DNA of 64,000 nt from Karstenula rhodostoma CBS 690.94 (taxonomy: Eukaryota > Ascomycota > Dothideomycetes > Pleosporales > Didymosphaeriaceae), in NCBI GenBank assembly GCA_010093485.1, contig MU001512.1, positions 456,842 to 520,841 of the forward strand, in the 5' to 3' direction. A program made the position numbers and the translations under genes. The notes beneath the pieces are model-generated. The model searched no databases. It was given only the letters and a program-made list of their open reading frames with translations, and was not told where the DNA came from. Shown in pieces: positions 32,672-44,727 of the stretch (within the stretch, counting starts at the first letter, position 1; every line of letters starts with the position of its first letter).

Positions 32672-33936
32672 GATGCAATGCAATGCGGGTACGAGTATGC
32701 AGGTATCGATAAGAAGGAATATAGACAAGGAAGGGGACAAGAGGTGTGAGGAAATCTGGTAGCCGGTGTAGGACAGACACCACTCGGGAGCGCTATTCTG
32801 ATTAAATAGAAACGACAGCACAGTGAATGCAGGGCTTCCTGAGCGATTGACTGATGTCACAGGGAAGGATTGAACGGGACGCCCAAAGCGGAAATGGCTT
32901 GAGGTCATACAAGCACGAGCCCAATCAAGGCGCGGCATCTCTGCACCACCGGGGAACCGAGGCGACCGATCCCCAGGGCCTTAAGCCACGCGGCTAAGGC
33001 TCGTGGCACCGCGGCAGGCATGCGAACTTGGCATTAGCGCACAGCGAAACCAGGTACGGGTGAGCGTGTATGTACCTACCTACAAGTACCTACATGCAAG
33101 CCGGGCCCTTGTTTTCCATTCGGCCTTGCAATGCGGAGACGTGGGAAATTAGGTCCAGAAACGATGACGACATGCCAGCTGGCGGCCTCGACACCCTCGA
33201 ACAGCACGGCGACAGGAGAACGGCGAGCCACACTGTCGCCGGGTCGACTTGCTCGTTGCAGAGGAGGGTGGAAATGACACCAACGGTACATGCTCGTGGT
33301 GTCTCGGAGCACGGGAAGATACCACTCGATGCGGGGAAGAGCAAAGGTTAGGAAGGTACCTGCAGCCTTCAACGCGCACGCGACTCACGCCCGCTACACT
33401 CCCTTCCATCCGTGTAACGGTCACCAGTCCCTCTGGCCATGGTTTGGCCATGTCATGGCGGTTTCGCTGCTCTCGGTCGCTCCGTTTCCACATGGACTCG
33501 ATTGCTGCGGTGAGAACAAGGCAACGCGGCGCATGACTGGGAAGACCCTCTATCGTATACCGCTTTCACCACGAACGCGAGCTGAGTCGCTTGAAAGGGA
33601 CGTTGGGGTGCCTGCTTTGCTTTTGGGTGTCATCAAGCCGACCGGTGAAGTGCGCATGCGCATCAACAAAATGACACGTACGCACCAAAGCGAGCGTACA
33701 CGGAAGACTGTGTCCGCAATGGCTGAGAGGTGACAACATCTGCGTTTCATGGTGTGTCAGTTCATAGTGTGTTTACAACAAGATGCCAAGATTGACCAAC
33801 TCAATTTGGGTTAGTGGTACGGTGCTTCCTACCACTTGACCAGTCTTACTCAACACTGACCCTCGACGCTCCGCATCACCAGTTAACCATCGCTATCGGT
33901 TAACTTCTGTTTCTATCGTTACCTCGACAGCCTACT
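32672..33936. other. Intergenic region
   Basis: No gene is supported. Overlapping frames on both strands at 33070-33750 are mutually antisense and lack domains. A GC-rich stretch with short hairpins is seen at 32945-33020; it is not a tRNA. Confidence 0.4.
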
Positions 33937-34679
33937 ATGGCTCCAAATGCCGCTACCCACTCCGAGCTTGCCCACCTCAGGCAGCAAAACGACATCCGCC
34001 TGCAAAAGCACGCGCTGGACCTTCTTGACATGTGGGACAAAAGGTCATGCATATTTGAAGATGGTGAGTGGGCCAAGAACTACCGTGCAGCGCCTTGGGC
34101 TTTACTTACTAGCTTGTAGTATACCGCGAGCTAGGAGGCCGCTACTTTCGATCAGCGTAGTACGCCCATGCAGGGGTGCATCCGGACGTTCCCTCGCCAG
34201 CTTTTACTTCTCTTGCCGATGCTTTTCATGGAAGTACGCCTTTGGAGCAACGCTTGTGTTTCCAAAACTGCCTTCTGTTGCGAGAGAAGATGAAGAACGC
34301 AAAAGATTACCTGCGAGATATCAGCGTCGAATACATTGTGCGCATACGACACACCATAAATGCGTTTGACGAAGCCTATCAGCTTACATCCGAGATGACC
34401 AAGACACTGGCCGAGTTGATGGGTCATATCGCCAAGCTCGAGGATGTACGTGTTTCGATCGCTCATCGTGAAGGCTTCGTTCCACCATCGTGGGCACAAC
34501 AAGAGGCGCACGGGGAAGCCTTGGCGATATGGGCTTTTTGTCTGCCGGAGACGGCTCTGCAGCTTCGCGCTGGTCGTGAGCGGAAGGATATCCTCCAAGC
34601 AGTTCTTGAGCCACAGGAAGAAATCCAGGTGCCCACGCTCACTGAAATGAGCAGCGTCATGGTGAGAGATTTTGCTTGA
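33937..34679 (+). CDS. Hypothetical helical protein, two exons
   Basis: Exon 33937-34063 and exon 34174-34679 join in phase across a 110-bp intron (donor GTGAGT, acceptor CATGCAG) to 210 residues. A nearer acceptor at 34119 would give an in-frame stop. The protein is mostly helical: HSELAHLRQQNDIRLQKHAL at the start and EYIVRIRHTINAFDEAYQLT in the middle. No signal peptide, membrane segment or known family. Function unknown. Confidence 0.6.
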
Positions 34680-35202
34680 GAGTCGCTAACATTCCAATGT
34701 CATTCATTGGGCTCAGCCCATTACAAGTCTTTCCATTTTCTTTCTTTCTTGTTAGGTAACATACTACCGAAGCGAATTGAAATGTCAGGGCTGCGACGAA
34801 TGCTGCTCTAATGTGTGCCGTTGAAGCCTTAGGACCAGCTGGAATCCAGGGTGTGCGTGCAAAGTCCATCGTACTCATTCAGAAATACGCAAGCCGTCGG
34901 TGTGTAAGCTGACTGCAAATTCGAGGTGACTGACTCTACTGTGTGTTTGCAATGAGGTTGCACCGATTGGGGGATGAGGTTGAATCGCACTTTTGTGGGT
35001 CCTATCGTGCTTTCACTTCACAACGCCAAGCCACCTGACCACACAGATACGTCCTTCACCATCACAAACGGCTCAAGGCCCCACCACTGTTGCCTGGGCA
35101 AAGTAATGCCCTCAAAAAAACTGTCTCCAAACTGCAGACTCCAACCCACACTCGCTCCCCCCAAACGTCACAAGAACCCATTTAATCTGACCATTCTAGA
35201 CA
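34680..35202. other. Intergenic gap
   Basis: About 520 bp with no recognised feature; the last 100 bp are CA-rich, promoter-like. Confidence 0.4.
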
Positions 35203-36251
35203 ATGCCGCTATCTCCTTCCACCAAACGCGACCCATACAATACCAAGGAGGTCGTCCGAATGATTCGGGCCCGCAATGCGATGGACCCGACCCGGGCTAC
35301 TGACATATACACCGACGAACTAATCGATCTCAACTGCCCGCAGGCTCTACACATCTTCAAATGGATGTCCACATTGCCATCAGATCTCACGCAGTTTGTT
35401 GAGTCGGAAGACCCTCCCGAGATGACGGCCGATATCTACAAAGATTACCTGAATTGGGCTTCGAACGTCGTTGAGCGCCTCGAGAAGGAGCTTGACTTGC
35501 ACGAGACGAAGTACCGCCGTTTGGGCTTGAAATAGTTCGTTTAATTTATCCAACGCGCATCCTATTTGCGGTACCAAACAGCAGCTAACGCAACACCAGC
35601 CACGAGACGCCCCTCTACCTGCGCGACCCCACCACTACCCCCGCCGACCCCCGCGTACGCGGCCTCCCCCCAGGCGATATCCGCATGTGCTCCGCCGCCA
35701 CCGCCATCATCCCCATCAACCCCGCCATCCTCGTCTCCCTCGACGCAATCTTCAACTCCGACCGCCCGCGCGCCACCCAGTCCTTCTTCACCAACTGGCG
35801 CACCGTCCAAAACGGGTTTGCCAACATCCGCACCCTTCTCAACATCGACTACCACCACTTCGAGCGCCACCAGCTGCAGGCCCTGCTCAGCAGCGTGCAG
35901 CACGATATGAACATTGCGTCCAAGCTGCTCGCGCGGATCAGCACGCAGCTCGAGGGCGTGGGTCAGAATCTCAGGGAGGTCGTGGCCCGCCGGCGCATGG
36001 CCGAGGGTGCGAAGTTGACCGATGCTTTCGGCGTTGAGGGCAGTGCGTTTAGGAGATGGGTGAGCTTGTTTCCGGAGGTTGCTGGTGGGGAGGTCGAGGT
36101 CGAGGTTGTGGAGAGGGTGCTGAGGGTTTGCGGAGCGGAGCTGAGTATGGATTGGAAGGGCGACTATGGCAGTGGTGAGAACGAGAACGAGGAGGAGAGG
36201 ACTGAGGGGCTGGGAGCGCGGTGGGAGGCTGACCGGGAGTATGATGATTAG
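35203..36251 (+). CDS. Hypothetical helical protein, two exons
   Basis: Exons 35203-35510 and 35600-36251 (89-bp intron, acceptor CAACACCAG) give 319 residues in phase. The N-terminal part is acidic and helical (DIYTDELIDLNCPQALHIFK). The second exon contains long amphipathic helices (ALLSSVQHDMNIASKLLARI) and ends in a Glu-rich tail. No enzyme motif, signal peptide or membrane segment, and no family recognised. Strong third-position C bias in the 5' half of exon 2 supports real coding. Confidence 0.65.
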
Positions 36252-38893
36252 TGGATGCTTGTCTGGGTCTGAGAAGTCGTACAGCGTAAGCCTGGTCGAC
36301 GCGTAAGAAGGTTTGATAGCGATTACTTGCAGAGTTTGGGCAGTATGCGAGGTATGCTGTATTGACTTGAACTAAGTTTGAGTATGGAGGTCTTCTACAG
36401 AAGGGGCTTCCAATGAATTATGATATCCCTGTTTGTTCAACCTGCCTGGTACAGGTGCGCATCTGGTTCTTTCGCCTTGGCCTGTTGTCCCAGCCTGCTT
36501 CGAGAAGTCGCGTACTCGCCTATTATGATTGGTCGCACGGTTCAAGACGGCTACATCCTTTCGATTTGCCCAACTTTTTCGCTGTTTATCTCGACGTGAG
36601 ATGACAAGCGAGGACAAGGCTATTCTTAGTGTTACGAGAGTGAGTGCATTGGCGCTGGTATCGCGGCGGGAGTTACCCGGGCATGGTGCATGTTTGGAAG
36701 ACAGCGGAAGACGGGTTCTTGCCGCCGGCGACTTATCGCATGAGCTGCGGCTGCAGGTCCATCTGCGTACGTGCGTGAGTTCGCCTCGCTTGTACCACGT
36801 AATGTGACTCAATGTGGTCGAGGGCACGGTTAGAGTGGGTCGATTCTGCAGTGAATGCTAATTTAGCACCGCGCTAGCGTGAATTTGACGAATCCATGGC
36901 ACCGTTTCATGGACATTCCGGCGCATCACTCCCAGCATCCCGCTCTGCTCTCAGCATCCCGTCGCTCCCAGCATCCATCCCGTCGCTCACTCGCCTAGCA
37001 AAATAAATTGCGCTTGCAGCGATAAAAACTTGGAAAACACAATAGGCCCCGGTAGCTGCTGCCCCTAGCTCCAAGGCCTTGGTCTCGCACTGTCCTTGCT
37101 GCAGGCATTCTGTGTTGCTCAGGACTTCGCGGTCGGCTTGCATCTCTTCCTCACGGACCTATCTGTACGCGGCGACTCGTCGGCGATTAACTTGGGAAAT
37201 GAGAAGAGAAAGCAAAGACAGCAAAGTCTGGGTACGACGCCTGACGCGGGTACGCTGAGCCTGGGTTTTGGCCGAAATCAAAGGCCGCAGCCCGTGTTGG
37301 GACCGAAGCCTGCACTGCGATTGGTGTAGTGAAGTTTCTCAAGCAGAAACCGAAGCCAGAAACCGAAGCGCGGCCCCGATGTGTTACGCCGAGATATTGG
37401 GGCTGTACCCTGCACGATGCGAGCATACACCAACAGGTACTAGCGCCTGAGCGTCTAGAGAGCTGGCTATAATCAACGTCGCCGTCACAACCAAGGTCCA
37501 TTGTTGCATGGATCGGTGCCTGCGGACGTGCGGTGCCGGGCAGGGCATTTGTGACGCCAGTTGATTCTCGTCGAGTCCTCCCGCCAGCGCAACATGCCGC
37601 GATCACCACCTAGGCATCCATCGTGGCCGTACCGTGCCGCCTTGAGTCGTCGTGGACGAGCATAACTTATGACGACATTGCACCGCTTGCGCTCTCCTCT
37701 CCCGTGAGATTAGTGGGAGGATATCGCCACACTCCGTATCAGACGTCTGTACTATTTGTATGTCTCATCGTGGCTGATTGATGTTAGGAATCAGCCAATA
37801 CTGAGCCAGTAAGCTCCAGTTGGTTTCAGAGGAGCGACGGCTCACTTGCCGCGCAGGGCGAAACCCTAGACGTGTTTGACAGACGACGTGCAGTGCTCGT
37901 GTGACAAGCCTTTCACATCGCCGATGCAGACATATGGTTCCACCCCAGCGACGTCGATCTAGATTACAGTCTCCTATCAGGAACGACGCCCTGGCCGCTC
38001 TTGCATTGTTATTTGATTGTTAGGTGGTACGACTGCTCCGTTGAGGCGTAAACGGCCATTCACTCATCGAAAACGCAGAGTCCAGAACCTATCAGGCCCG
38101 CGAACGCATCCATAGATCGCCGAGTGTGCTACAGAATCCCAGATCGGAGTGTGAAGCGGTTCGTTCGAGTGCAGCGGTTGCGATTGAGCATTGCTTTCTC
38201 ACGGAGACCTGTACGTATGCTGGACCAATCGCGTAACTTCAGCTAGGCAGCTCTCTCGCAAGCCATATCAACTGCCACGACGTAGGGAAAGTGTCGCACC
38301 ATTCTACATTGTCAACATACGTGGTTGGGAACAGTCCCTCGGCCATCTAATCTAATCAGTCCGGGCAAAGATCCGTTACATTATAGATTTTCTGCGCATA
38401 AACACACCTCTAAACGCTTAGTATCAAGCGCATCTGCTCTTCTACAGCAGCAGGAACGGAACACAGAATTTGGAACTGGAGCTGGGGGAACCGATTACCA
38501 CCTTTATGCAGCTCACAAAAGGAACATAGCAACAGATACAACGGGGTGCGTTGAGCCAGGTACTTGGTCAGAACCTACGCCTTGCATTCGGATCATGCTT
38601 AATATATCGGAGATATCGACGAGCAGGGTCACTCCATCGCACAAAACATCTCGACGTGGCTGATTCTTGGCAAATGACAAAATTCACACATCAGATGGAT
38701 TTCTGTGTCACTGCATCGAAAAAGTCTTCACTGCTCTCTGAGTTGCGACATTAGGGTTCTAATACATTACTGATATGAAGAGGCTGCCGTCGTTGTCAAA
38801 ACGTATTTATATGTCGATGGTTGTCAACCATGATGTTGAACAGCATCGATGAAGCTGCGGCTATCTCCATCGCATAGTGTCTTCGATCGCAAC
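36252..38893. other. Gene-poor stretch
   Basis: About 2.6 kb with no supported gene. Short direct repeats of CAGCATCC(CG) occur at 36933-36985. A phrase near 36850 (GTGAATGCTA..TTAGC) recurs near 39886. Confidence 0.4.
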
Positions 38894-39509
38894 ATGTCTC
38901 AGCTCAATGAAACCAAAAGTAGGTGGCAGAAAACGACGAAGATAATATCTGATCTCACTACTTAGCCATAACATACTAAGCATGATTAGAAATTCCCCAC
39001 AAAGAGCGTCTATGCAATATCGAAGAAAAAGGCATCGACAAGGAAGAGAGATGCTTTCCAACAGAAGGACTCTGCAACAACCAAGTCCATAGTAAGAGCA
39101 GCCCACAAGCAGAGGGTATGTCGTGTCTATCCTCAAGTTCCAGAACCTGCGCTAATCAAACCACCTAGCTATCATAACTCAACCCTGCGATGCCCTGTGC
39201 GAGCCCGCGAAGAAATCCAGAATACCAGACTCCGCTACCTCTCCGCGCCCATCGAACCCAGTCGATGCAACTGAAACGTTCAAGTCGTGCCCCGCTCCTG
39301 CCGACCAATCTGGCACATCGCTTCAGCGATCTGACGCGATGCGCGAACCGGAGCATGAGCTCGAGACCAGGCCTTCTGCTGATGAACATGGCAAATCAAT
39401 CGAGGACGAGGACATATGTTCGCTGTTTTACTGGCATGAGAAGGTGCTTGAGTTGAGACTTCTCAATGCTCATCTTAAGAGCGAGCGAGAGAATGATAGA
39501 AAGAGATGA
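38894..39509 (+). CDS. Small orphan protein, paralogue of the gene at 42056
   Basis: Exons 38894-38918, 38990-39115 and 39169-39509 join in phase (introns 71 and 53 bp; branch sites ACTAAG and GCTAATC) to 163 residues. It begins MSQLNETK. The middle is charged (HKERLCNIEEKGIDKEER) and low in hydrophobics. The C-terminus holds the only ordered-looking part, CSLFYWHEKVLELRLLNAHL. The gene at 42056 has the same exon number, both introns in the same phase, the same start MSQ-x-N-x-TK and a similar end (C-x-L-x-Y-x-x-E...LR-x-L-x-A). No known family recognised. No signal peptide. Confidence 0.68.
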
Positions 39510-42055
39510 TGGATGCGGTGGGGACGAAGAGGGTTAGAAGTGATGGATGGCTTGGGCCTTTAAGAGGGTAGCTGGGTTTGCATGGACTGGTTCAGAGACC
39601 TGGGGGTGGAAGGGGTATAGTTCATTAGATTGAGGTACTAGAAGCGCTGGCCTAGCGATCATGGACACGGTGGATGAGATGGTGGGGGTCGTCACCTGTA
39701 TTCATGTGCGGGTAGCAGCTCAGTCGAGGTTTTGCTAATATAGCGAACTACCAGCGAATGACCTGACGGTGGTATCCTCCACTTCACCTCTATCCTAGTG
39801 CATTTGTTTTGTTGGATCTGCGCGAGATGAGCCCGCGAGTGTTGATTCGACGAGGATCTGTATATAAGTGGGACCAGTCACGTGGTGAATGCTAGCTTAG
39901 CGCTGCACTAGTGCTTATGAAGCAAGGCTCGCTGTTTGGCGCTTCGCGACGCAGTTGACGTCCTCCAACATCTGCGAGACAGCAAGGGCCATTTGCCTTG
40001 TTTCAATCAGCGGAAGCGAACACCCTTTTGCGCCGCATGAGCATTGACCAATCCATTATTTGTCGTCTTCACTATCTGACTGGGGCGAACAACGACTCGA
40101 GGGACACCACACCACAGTCTGCAAGCGGACCGTGAGCAGGAATGCACGTCGTTTCAACTGAGAGTGATTGACTCATGCTCGTGGAAGGCTAAGCGAGAGC
40201 ACGTAATATTCAGTTGGGGATCCTTCCGAGATCGAGGCACACGGCGACGGGGAACCGGGAGGGGCCGTGGAAACAGTGGAAAGAGGGAGCCAGGGTATTT
40301 TGGGTGACGCACGAAGGAATTTCAGGGATCGAAGAACCTTCTAGAAGTATGCAACCGAAATGACTGATCGCCCTCACTCAGGCGTACGTGGAGCGGCATC
40401 CTACCCGTTCTGTTGGTCGCGATAATCCGTGGGGGCGAGATAGGTAGTGCTTTTGGACGCGAAGAATAATATCGGCGATGAATGTCGTATTCCCAGGGAA
40501 TAGTATCCTCGGGGAATAGTTCCGCCTCCTGAATGTATGCACCGGCGACTCTGCAGAGGGTGTATGGCACTCCGGAGATGCAGGGTAGGACCTTGCTGGC
40601 TACGCCGCATGCCAATATCCGCTCATACCCAGCAGGCTGAACAGCGCGAAATCGCCGATTTATCGCCCCTTGCGCCCGCATATGAACCTGGGATCATGGT
40701 CAGACTCGGGATCCTTCACTTGTCCACCCTTAGCCTGATTTCCTTGATCTTACGAGATGAAACTTTGACTCACGTCTCAGTGGAAGGTGTCGTCGAAAGC
40801 GCCTGCTCGTCTTATCCACCATTCTGGAAAAGCGAGCGCCTACGTGAATGATCACCGTATCCCCTCTCAAGCGACTACGTGCATCATGTGTGGGGGCCAT
40901 GGCCTATGACAATCTGCAGAATCCACAGCTCTAAGCTCTTGCTCTTGGCTACGAGTGCGCCAGAATGGAATCGTGTCGGCAAGCGGGCTAGGCCTGGTGC
41001 AGTCCGATATCGTTCTACACAAGCACGAAGGTGGCTTTGTTTTGTCAATTTGACAGACCATGCGCAGGCTTCACGGACAAGTTCTCTGACTCAGTCACTG
41101 ACTTTTCCCAGTCCTTGGATATTCTTGTCTGAACAGACTTTCAGCAATATAGCTGTGAGTTGAGCGCCTTTGCGATCAAGGAATTTATATTGGGCAGTTA
41201 ACGTGTGGGACCTGGAATCTGAAAGAAACGTTCCCACAAAGTTTGATTAGCACCTGAGCCACTGAAACTGGCCTTGGGCCGGTCATCCCATGCCCAAGCC
41301 CCAGTGCCACGGCACGACACGGAACCCGGCAACCGTGCAAAAGCGGAAACTTGGCGTTGGGCTCTCGAAGCGACACACCTTGCCGGGTCAAAGACGTTAG
41401 ATCTTACCCGTACCGTTCATGGAACGGCTGAAGCGGCGAGATGCAGGTATTGCTTTTGCTCCACTCCAAGGAACAAGGGCAATTTCCTAGGAAGCCGCTC
41501 CAAGGATTACCACACGATACACCGGCTTTGGGTCCTAAATAAGCCGAAGTATTGCTACCGCACAGAATCCAGAATCCCTTCCAGGCTTTGTCACGTGGAT
41601 TGTAACTCGTCGGGGCATCTTGCTGCCTTGGAAATGACCCTGCATGGCGGCGTGTCGCATATGTGCTAACCCTTACACTTTGCGTCAGCACGCACCATCA
41701 TATGGCGTATCCACCCTCATTCAACGTAAACTAGATGGCAATGATATGTCAATGACGGACGGTTCAGTCGCAGTAAAGGGTAAGCGAGCGGGATCTGGGA
41801 AGCGACAATTCATAGCCCAAGCATGACGAGGATCCTGTGTAACTCCGCTATACTTTGGCAGGCTTTCGTGTTATCTTCAGCTATCAAAGCTAGTTCACAG
41901 AGATGCACTGTGCACGAAATAGTGGGCTTTCCATTTTCCCAAGTTCTATTGTTTGCTTTTTCAGACCCATACTCTCTTTCCTATAAATTGGGAAAGCCCG
42001 CCAGGAGTAGTGAAAAGCCTCAAGCAAGCATCTTCCTTTCTCGTTGGGCAGTAGC
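39510..42055. other. Spacer between the two paralogous small genes
   Basis: About 2.5 kb; minus frame 40322-40681 and plus frames 40537-40851, 40879-41163 and 41274-41669 show no family signature or convincing splice sites. No gene supported. Confidence 0.4.
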
Positions 42056-42661
42056 ATGTCTCAGCAAAGCAACACAAAAGAGGTGTGGCTTAGGTTGACG
42101 AACAGTACGTTTGATTTTCCTTTACTCCGGAACATTGCACTAAATCTTTGTAGAAGCGCTGAAGCAAGAGCGTCGACAAGCGCTTCAAATAGGCCGAGAC
42201 AGTGTCGCCGCTGGCGACCACTTGGTTGAAACCCCACAAGAAAGCAATCAAATGCAGATCAGTAGCCACTCCCTTGACGAAGGTGTGTGGAATTAGCAAT
42301 TTTAAACCTTTATTTCTAAGTATCATCATACCCGGCTGACGCTCCTCTAGCTCGTGGAGCAGCGCGAACTCCAGGGGCGAAACCCGAAGCGCCGACTATG
42401 CGCCCTACATCCTCGCACGCATCCGACCCGGCTGATGCAAATCTACTTGGCAAGATGTGCCACGCTCCCATCGTCGAATTAAATACTTCTTCTAAGCGCT
42501 CTAAAGACCCGCAGACATTTCAGCATGAGCTCGACGCGCCTTCTGCCGAAGGGCACGTTGATAACGACGGCAAGGGCACATGCCCACTGTTGTACTTCTA
42601 CGAAATTTTATACAAGTTGAGAGAACTGGATGCTCTCCCTAAGATAGAGCGCATGGATTAG
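42056..42661 (+). CDS. Small orphan protein, paralogue of the gene at 38894
   Basis: Exons 42056-42104, 42154-42282 and 42351-42661 (introns 49 and 68 bp) join in phase to 162 residues. It starts MSQQSNTKEVW. The second exon is a charged helix (ALKQERRQALQIGRDSV) and the middle is Ser/Pro-rich. It ends with an ordered helix CPLLYFYEILYKLRELDAL. The layout and phases equal those of the gene at 38894. The sequence has diverged strongly, so the duplication is old or fast-evolving. Function unknown. Confidence 0.68.
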
Positions 42662-42867
42662 TAGATAGGGGTGCAAAATGTATCATAGAATGTATAGTAC
42701 GTAATAGATCATGCCGCAAGCAAATTGTTGCAAGCCAAACTGCTCGAAACGATCCAAGGCATGGAACCGGCCATGCCGCACCATTAATCAGACTTATTAG
42801 CTCACTGCTAACAGTAACCCACCGGTGACAACGCACTCTTAATATCCATTCACTCCCCATGATTCCC

Positions 42868-43066
42868 TCAGGTGTCTGAAGAAAGAAGAGACTGCAAGAC
42901 TCTATAGTCTAAATATTCGTGCGTGCGCTGCTGCCTGCCTAACAATTTGATCGCGAGCAGTCACTATTCGACGCGCCGTCGCAATCGTCGCCCAAACTTC
43001 AAGCAACGGGCCGCTCCTCTACAGAGCCGCCCCCCCGGGTTACCAGCCCAACAGCCTCCTGATCCC
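42868..43066 (+). repeat. Dispersed repeat, copy 2 (less mutated)
   Basis: Same element as 10177-10390, here GC-richer, keeping CpG and CpA sites that are TpG or TpA in copy 1. It begins TCAGGTGTCTGAAG and ends CAGCCTCCTGATCC. Class of element unknown. Confidence 0.8.
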
Positions 43067-43133
43067 ATGATCCCTCACCGCCTCGGCCCACTCGGGCTCT
43101 CATATCGCCTGCTCGATATCTGCGTGTACTCGA

Positions 43134-43985
43134 TCACGCTGTCCTACCCCGCCCTCTATCATGTCTGTTACCTTTCTTAGGAGTGTGCTTAGCATGCTTC
43201 TTGGTAGCATGTTTGGTAGGTCTCTTGGTAGTAGTTTTGGCGTGTTCCTTGCTAGTATGTTTGGCAGGTCTTTTGGCAGTGTGCTTCGTGTGTTTCTTGG
43301 TGGTGTGCTTGGCGGGCTTTTTGGGAGCGGATTTGGCGGGTCCCTTAGTAGTGGGCTTTCTCACGGGGCAAGCGCTGTTGGGTGCTGCGGCACGCTTTCC
43401 TTTACCGCCGCATTTCGACTTGGGCTTGATAACCGGCCTATCACATCCAAGGCCTCGTTTCAGGCTCTGGCAACTACCGAAGGGTCCAGAAACGTTGTCC
43501 GTGCCTTCGCTGTAGCCGGCTGCCAAGCGACATTTTCGTCGGCGTCTTCTATGGCCATAACTTGAGATGGGTGGGTAGCACCCTTGGCCATGTTATGGAT
43601 GGCCGTGGTTCTGTCAGATCTGATTCCTTGACGAACTATTTTGATTTCTTCAGTATTTAAAAAGGAGAATTCTCCTGCTGTTCTGTATTTTATCGCTCCA
43701 AAGACCAGGGCCGGCCTAGTGACGACGTTTGTAATGGCTTTGGAAGCTGCCTTGGCATCGTCCTCCTCTCTGATGTCATTAAAGGCTTGGTACCATAGGT
43801 GTGTTTTTTTGCGCGCATTGAACAAGGTGTTGGAGTAGTGATAGCCAAGGTTATTTTTCAAGAAAGGTATGACTTGATCCTTTTCTGACCCACCACTGTA
43901 GGATATGTAGCGATTGGTAGCAGGAAAGTATCTCTGGAGATACGATTCATACCTCTGCTGAGATATATTGGGTAATGTTGGTGGT
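43134..43985 (-). pseudogene. Broken gene with Lys/His/Thr-rich repeat tail
   Basis: The minus strand is open from about 43985 with coding-like text (RYFPATNRYISYSGG, then KKTHLWYQAFNDIREEDDAK) until a stop at 43460. A second frame, starting within the first near 43526, continues with GTDNVSGPFGSCQSLKRG and a 50-residue tail of KHTxK-type units, ending at 43134. Joining needs a one-base shift; no intron was found. No start codon is seen upstream, where minus-strand text to about 44480 is again coding-like but interrupted. It is probably the 3' part of a decayed gene. Family not recognised; the tail resembles nucleic-acid-binding basic tails. Confidence 0.45.
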
Positions 43986-44145
43986 ATGTGGGTTACTTAT
44001 CGGGACCATGTCAATAATCGTCAATTCTGCAGAACTTCTATGTCGCAATTGGATTTTCCAATTGGTCGTCGGAGTTCCGGAACAAGAAACAGCCATGTCG
44101 CAAAAGTCCTGTGCCGCAATCCACATGTTATACTCTCCATACTTG

Positions 44146-44250
44146 TGGGGGCCGAGTTAGCAGTAGGGTTCGGAACATCCAACAGGTTATACCCTAGGTA
44201 AAGTAACTACACATGTGGGGCCAAGTCAGTAGCAGGGTTCGGAGATCCGT
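44146..44250 (+). repeat. Imperfect direct repeat pair
   Basis: GTGGGGGCCGAGTTAGCAG... at about 44146-44182 and GTGGGGCCAAGTCAGTAGC... at about 44213-44248 are near-identical over about 36 bp. Confidence 0.6.
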
Positions 44251-44317
44251 AAGATATGGAGCAGTCAATCTCAGCCTGGTGGGTGCCGCAATCGACAAGC
44301 CATTCTCTCTGTGCTTA

Positions 44318-44411
44318 TACAGTACTAGGACAGAAGTCTAAGTACATTCGGCCTACGTATTGCCTATCCTGGGGTAACACACTGTACTCAGACTTCTGTC
44401 CTGATACTGTA
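44318..44411. repeat. 28-bp inverted repeat
   Basis: The left arm 44318-44345 and right arm 44384-44411 are complementary at about 25 of 28 positions around a 38-base loop. The core is AGGACAGAAGTCT / AGACTTCTGTCCT. Role unknown; it could be a terminal-inverted-repeat relic or a hairpin. Confidence 0.75.
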
Positions 44412-44727
44412 GGGGCCGGATCAGCAGCAGATATCAGTGTTCCGTACATTAATGGAGTAGCTAATGTCGGCCCAGTCACGGAATAGCCTGATGTTTCAAT
44501 GTGGAACAGAAACGACTAGCTGCTACGAGGCTATCGATAAGCTCGTATACGCTAGGCGTAAAAGGTAACCCCACTTTTGTCTAGGTAGATAGAAGAAAGT
44601 GCGCCTACCCAACAAAGCTTGCAACGTTGCGTTTGTCACAACAGCGTCGTGGTCATCATCGTTGTCTGTATCATCACTATCACGACCACGACCACCACCG
44701 CCACCGCCACGACACCCGGTCATAGCT

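Noticed and set aside
32945..33020. GC-rich stretch with hairpins, considered as a tRNA
   Set aside because: No TTCGANNC loop or acceptor stem of the right geometry.
43161..43565. Plus-strand ORF rich in Gly/Leu/Val/Phe repeats
   Set aside because: Antisense of the KHT-repeat coding segment; the hydrophobic repeats are an artefact of that periodicity.
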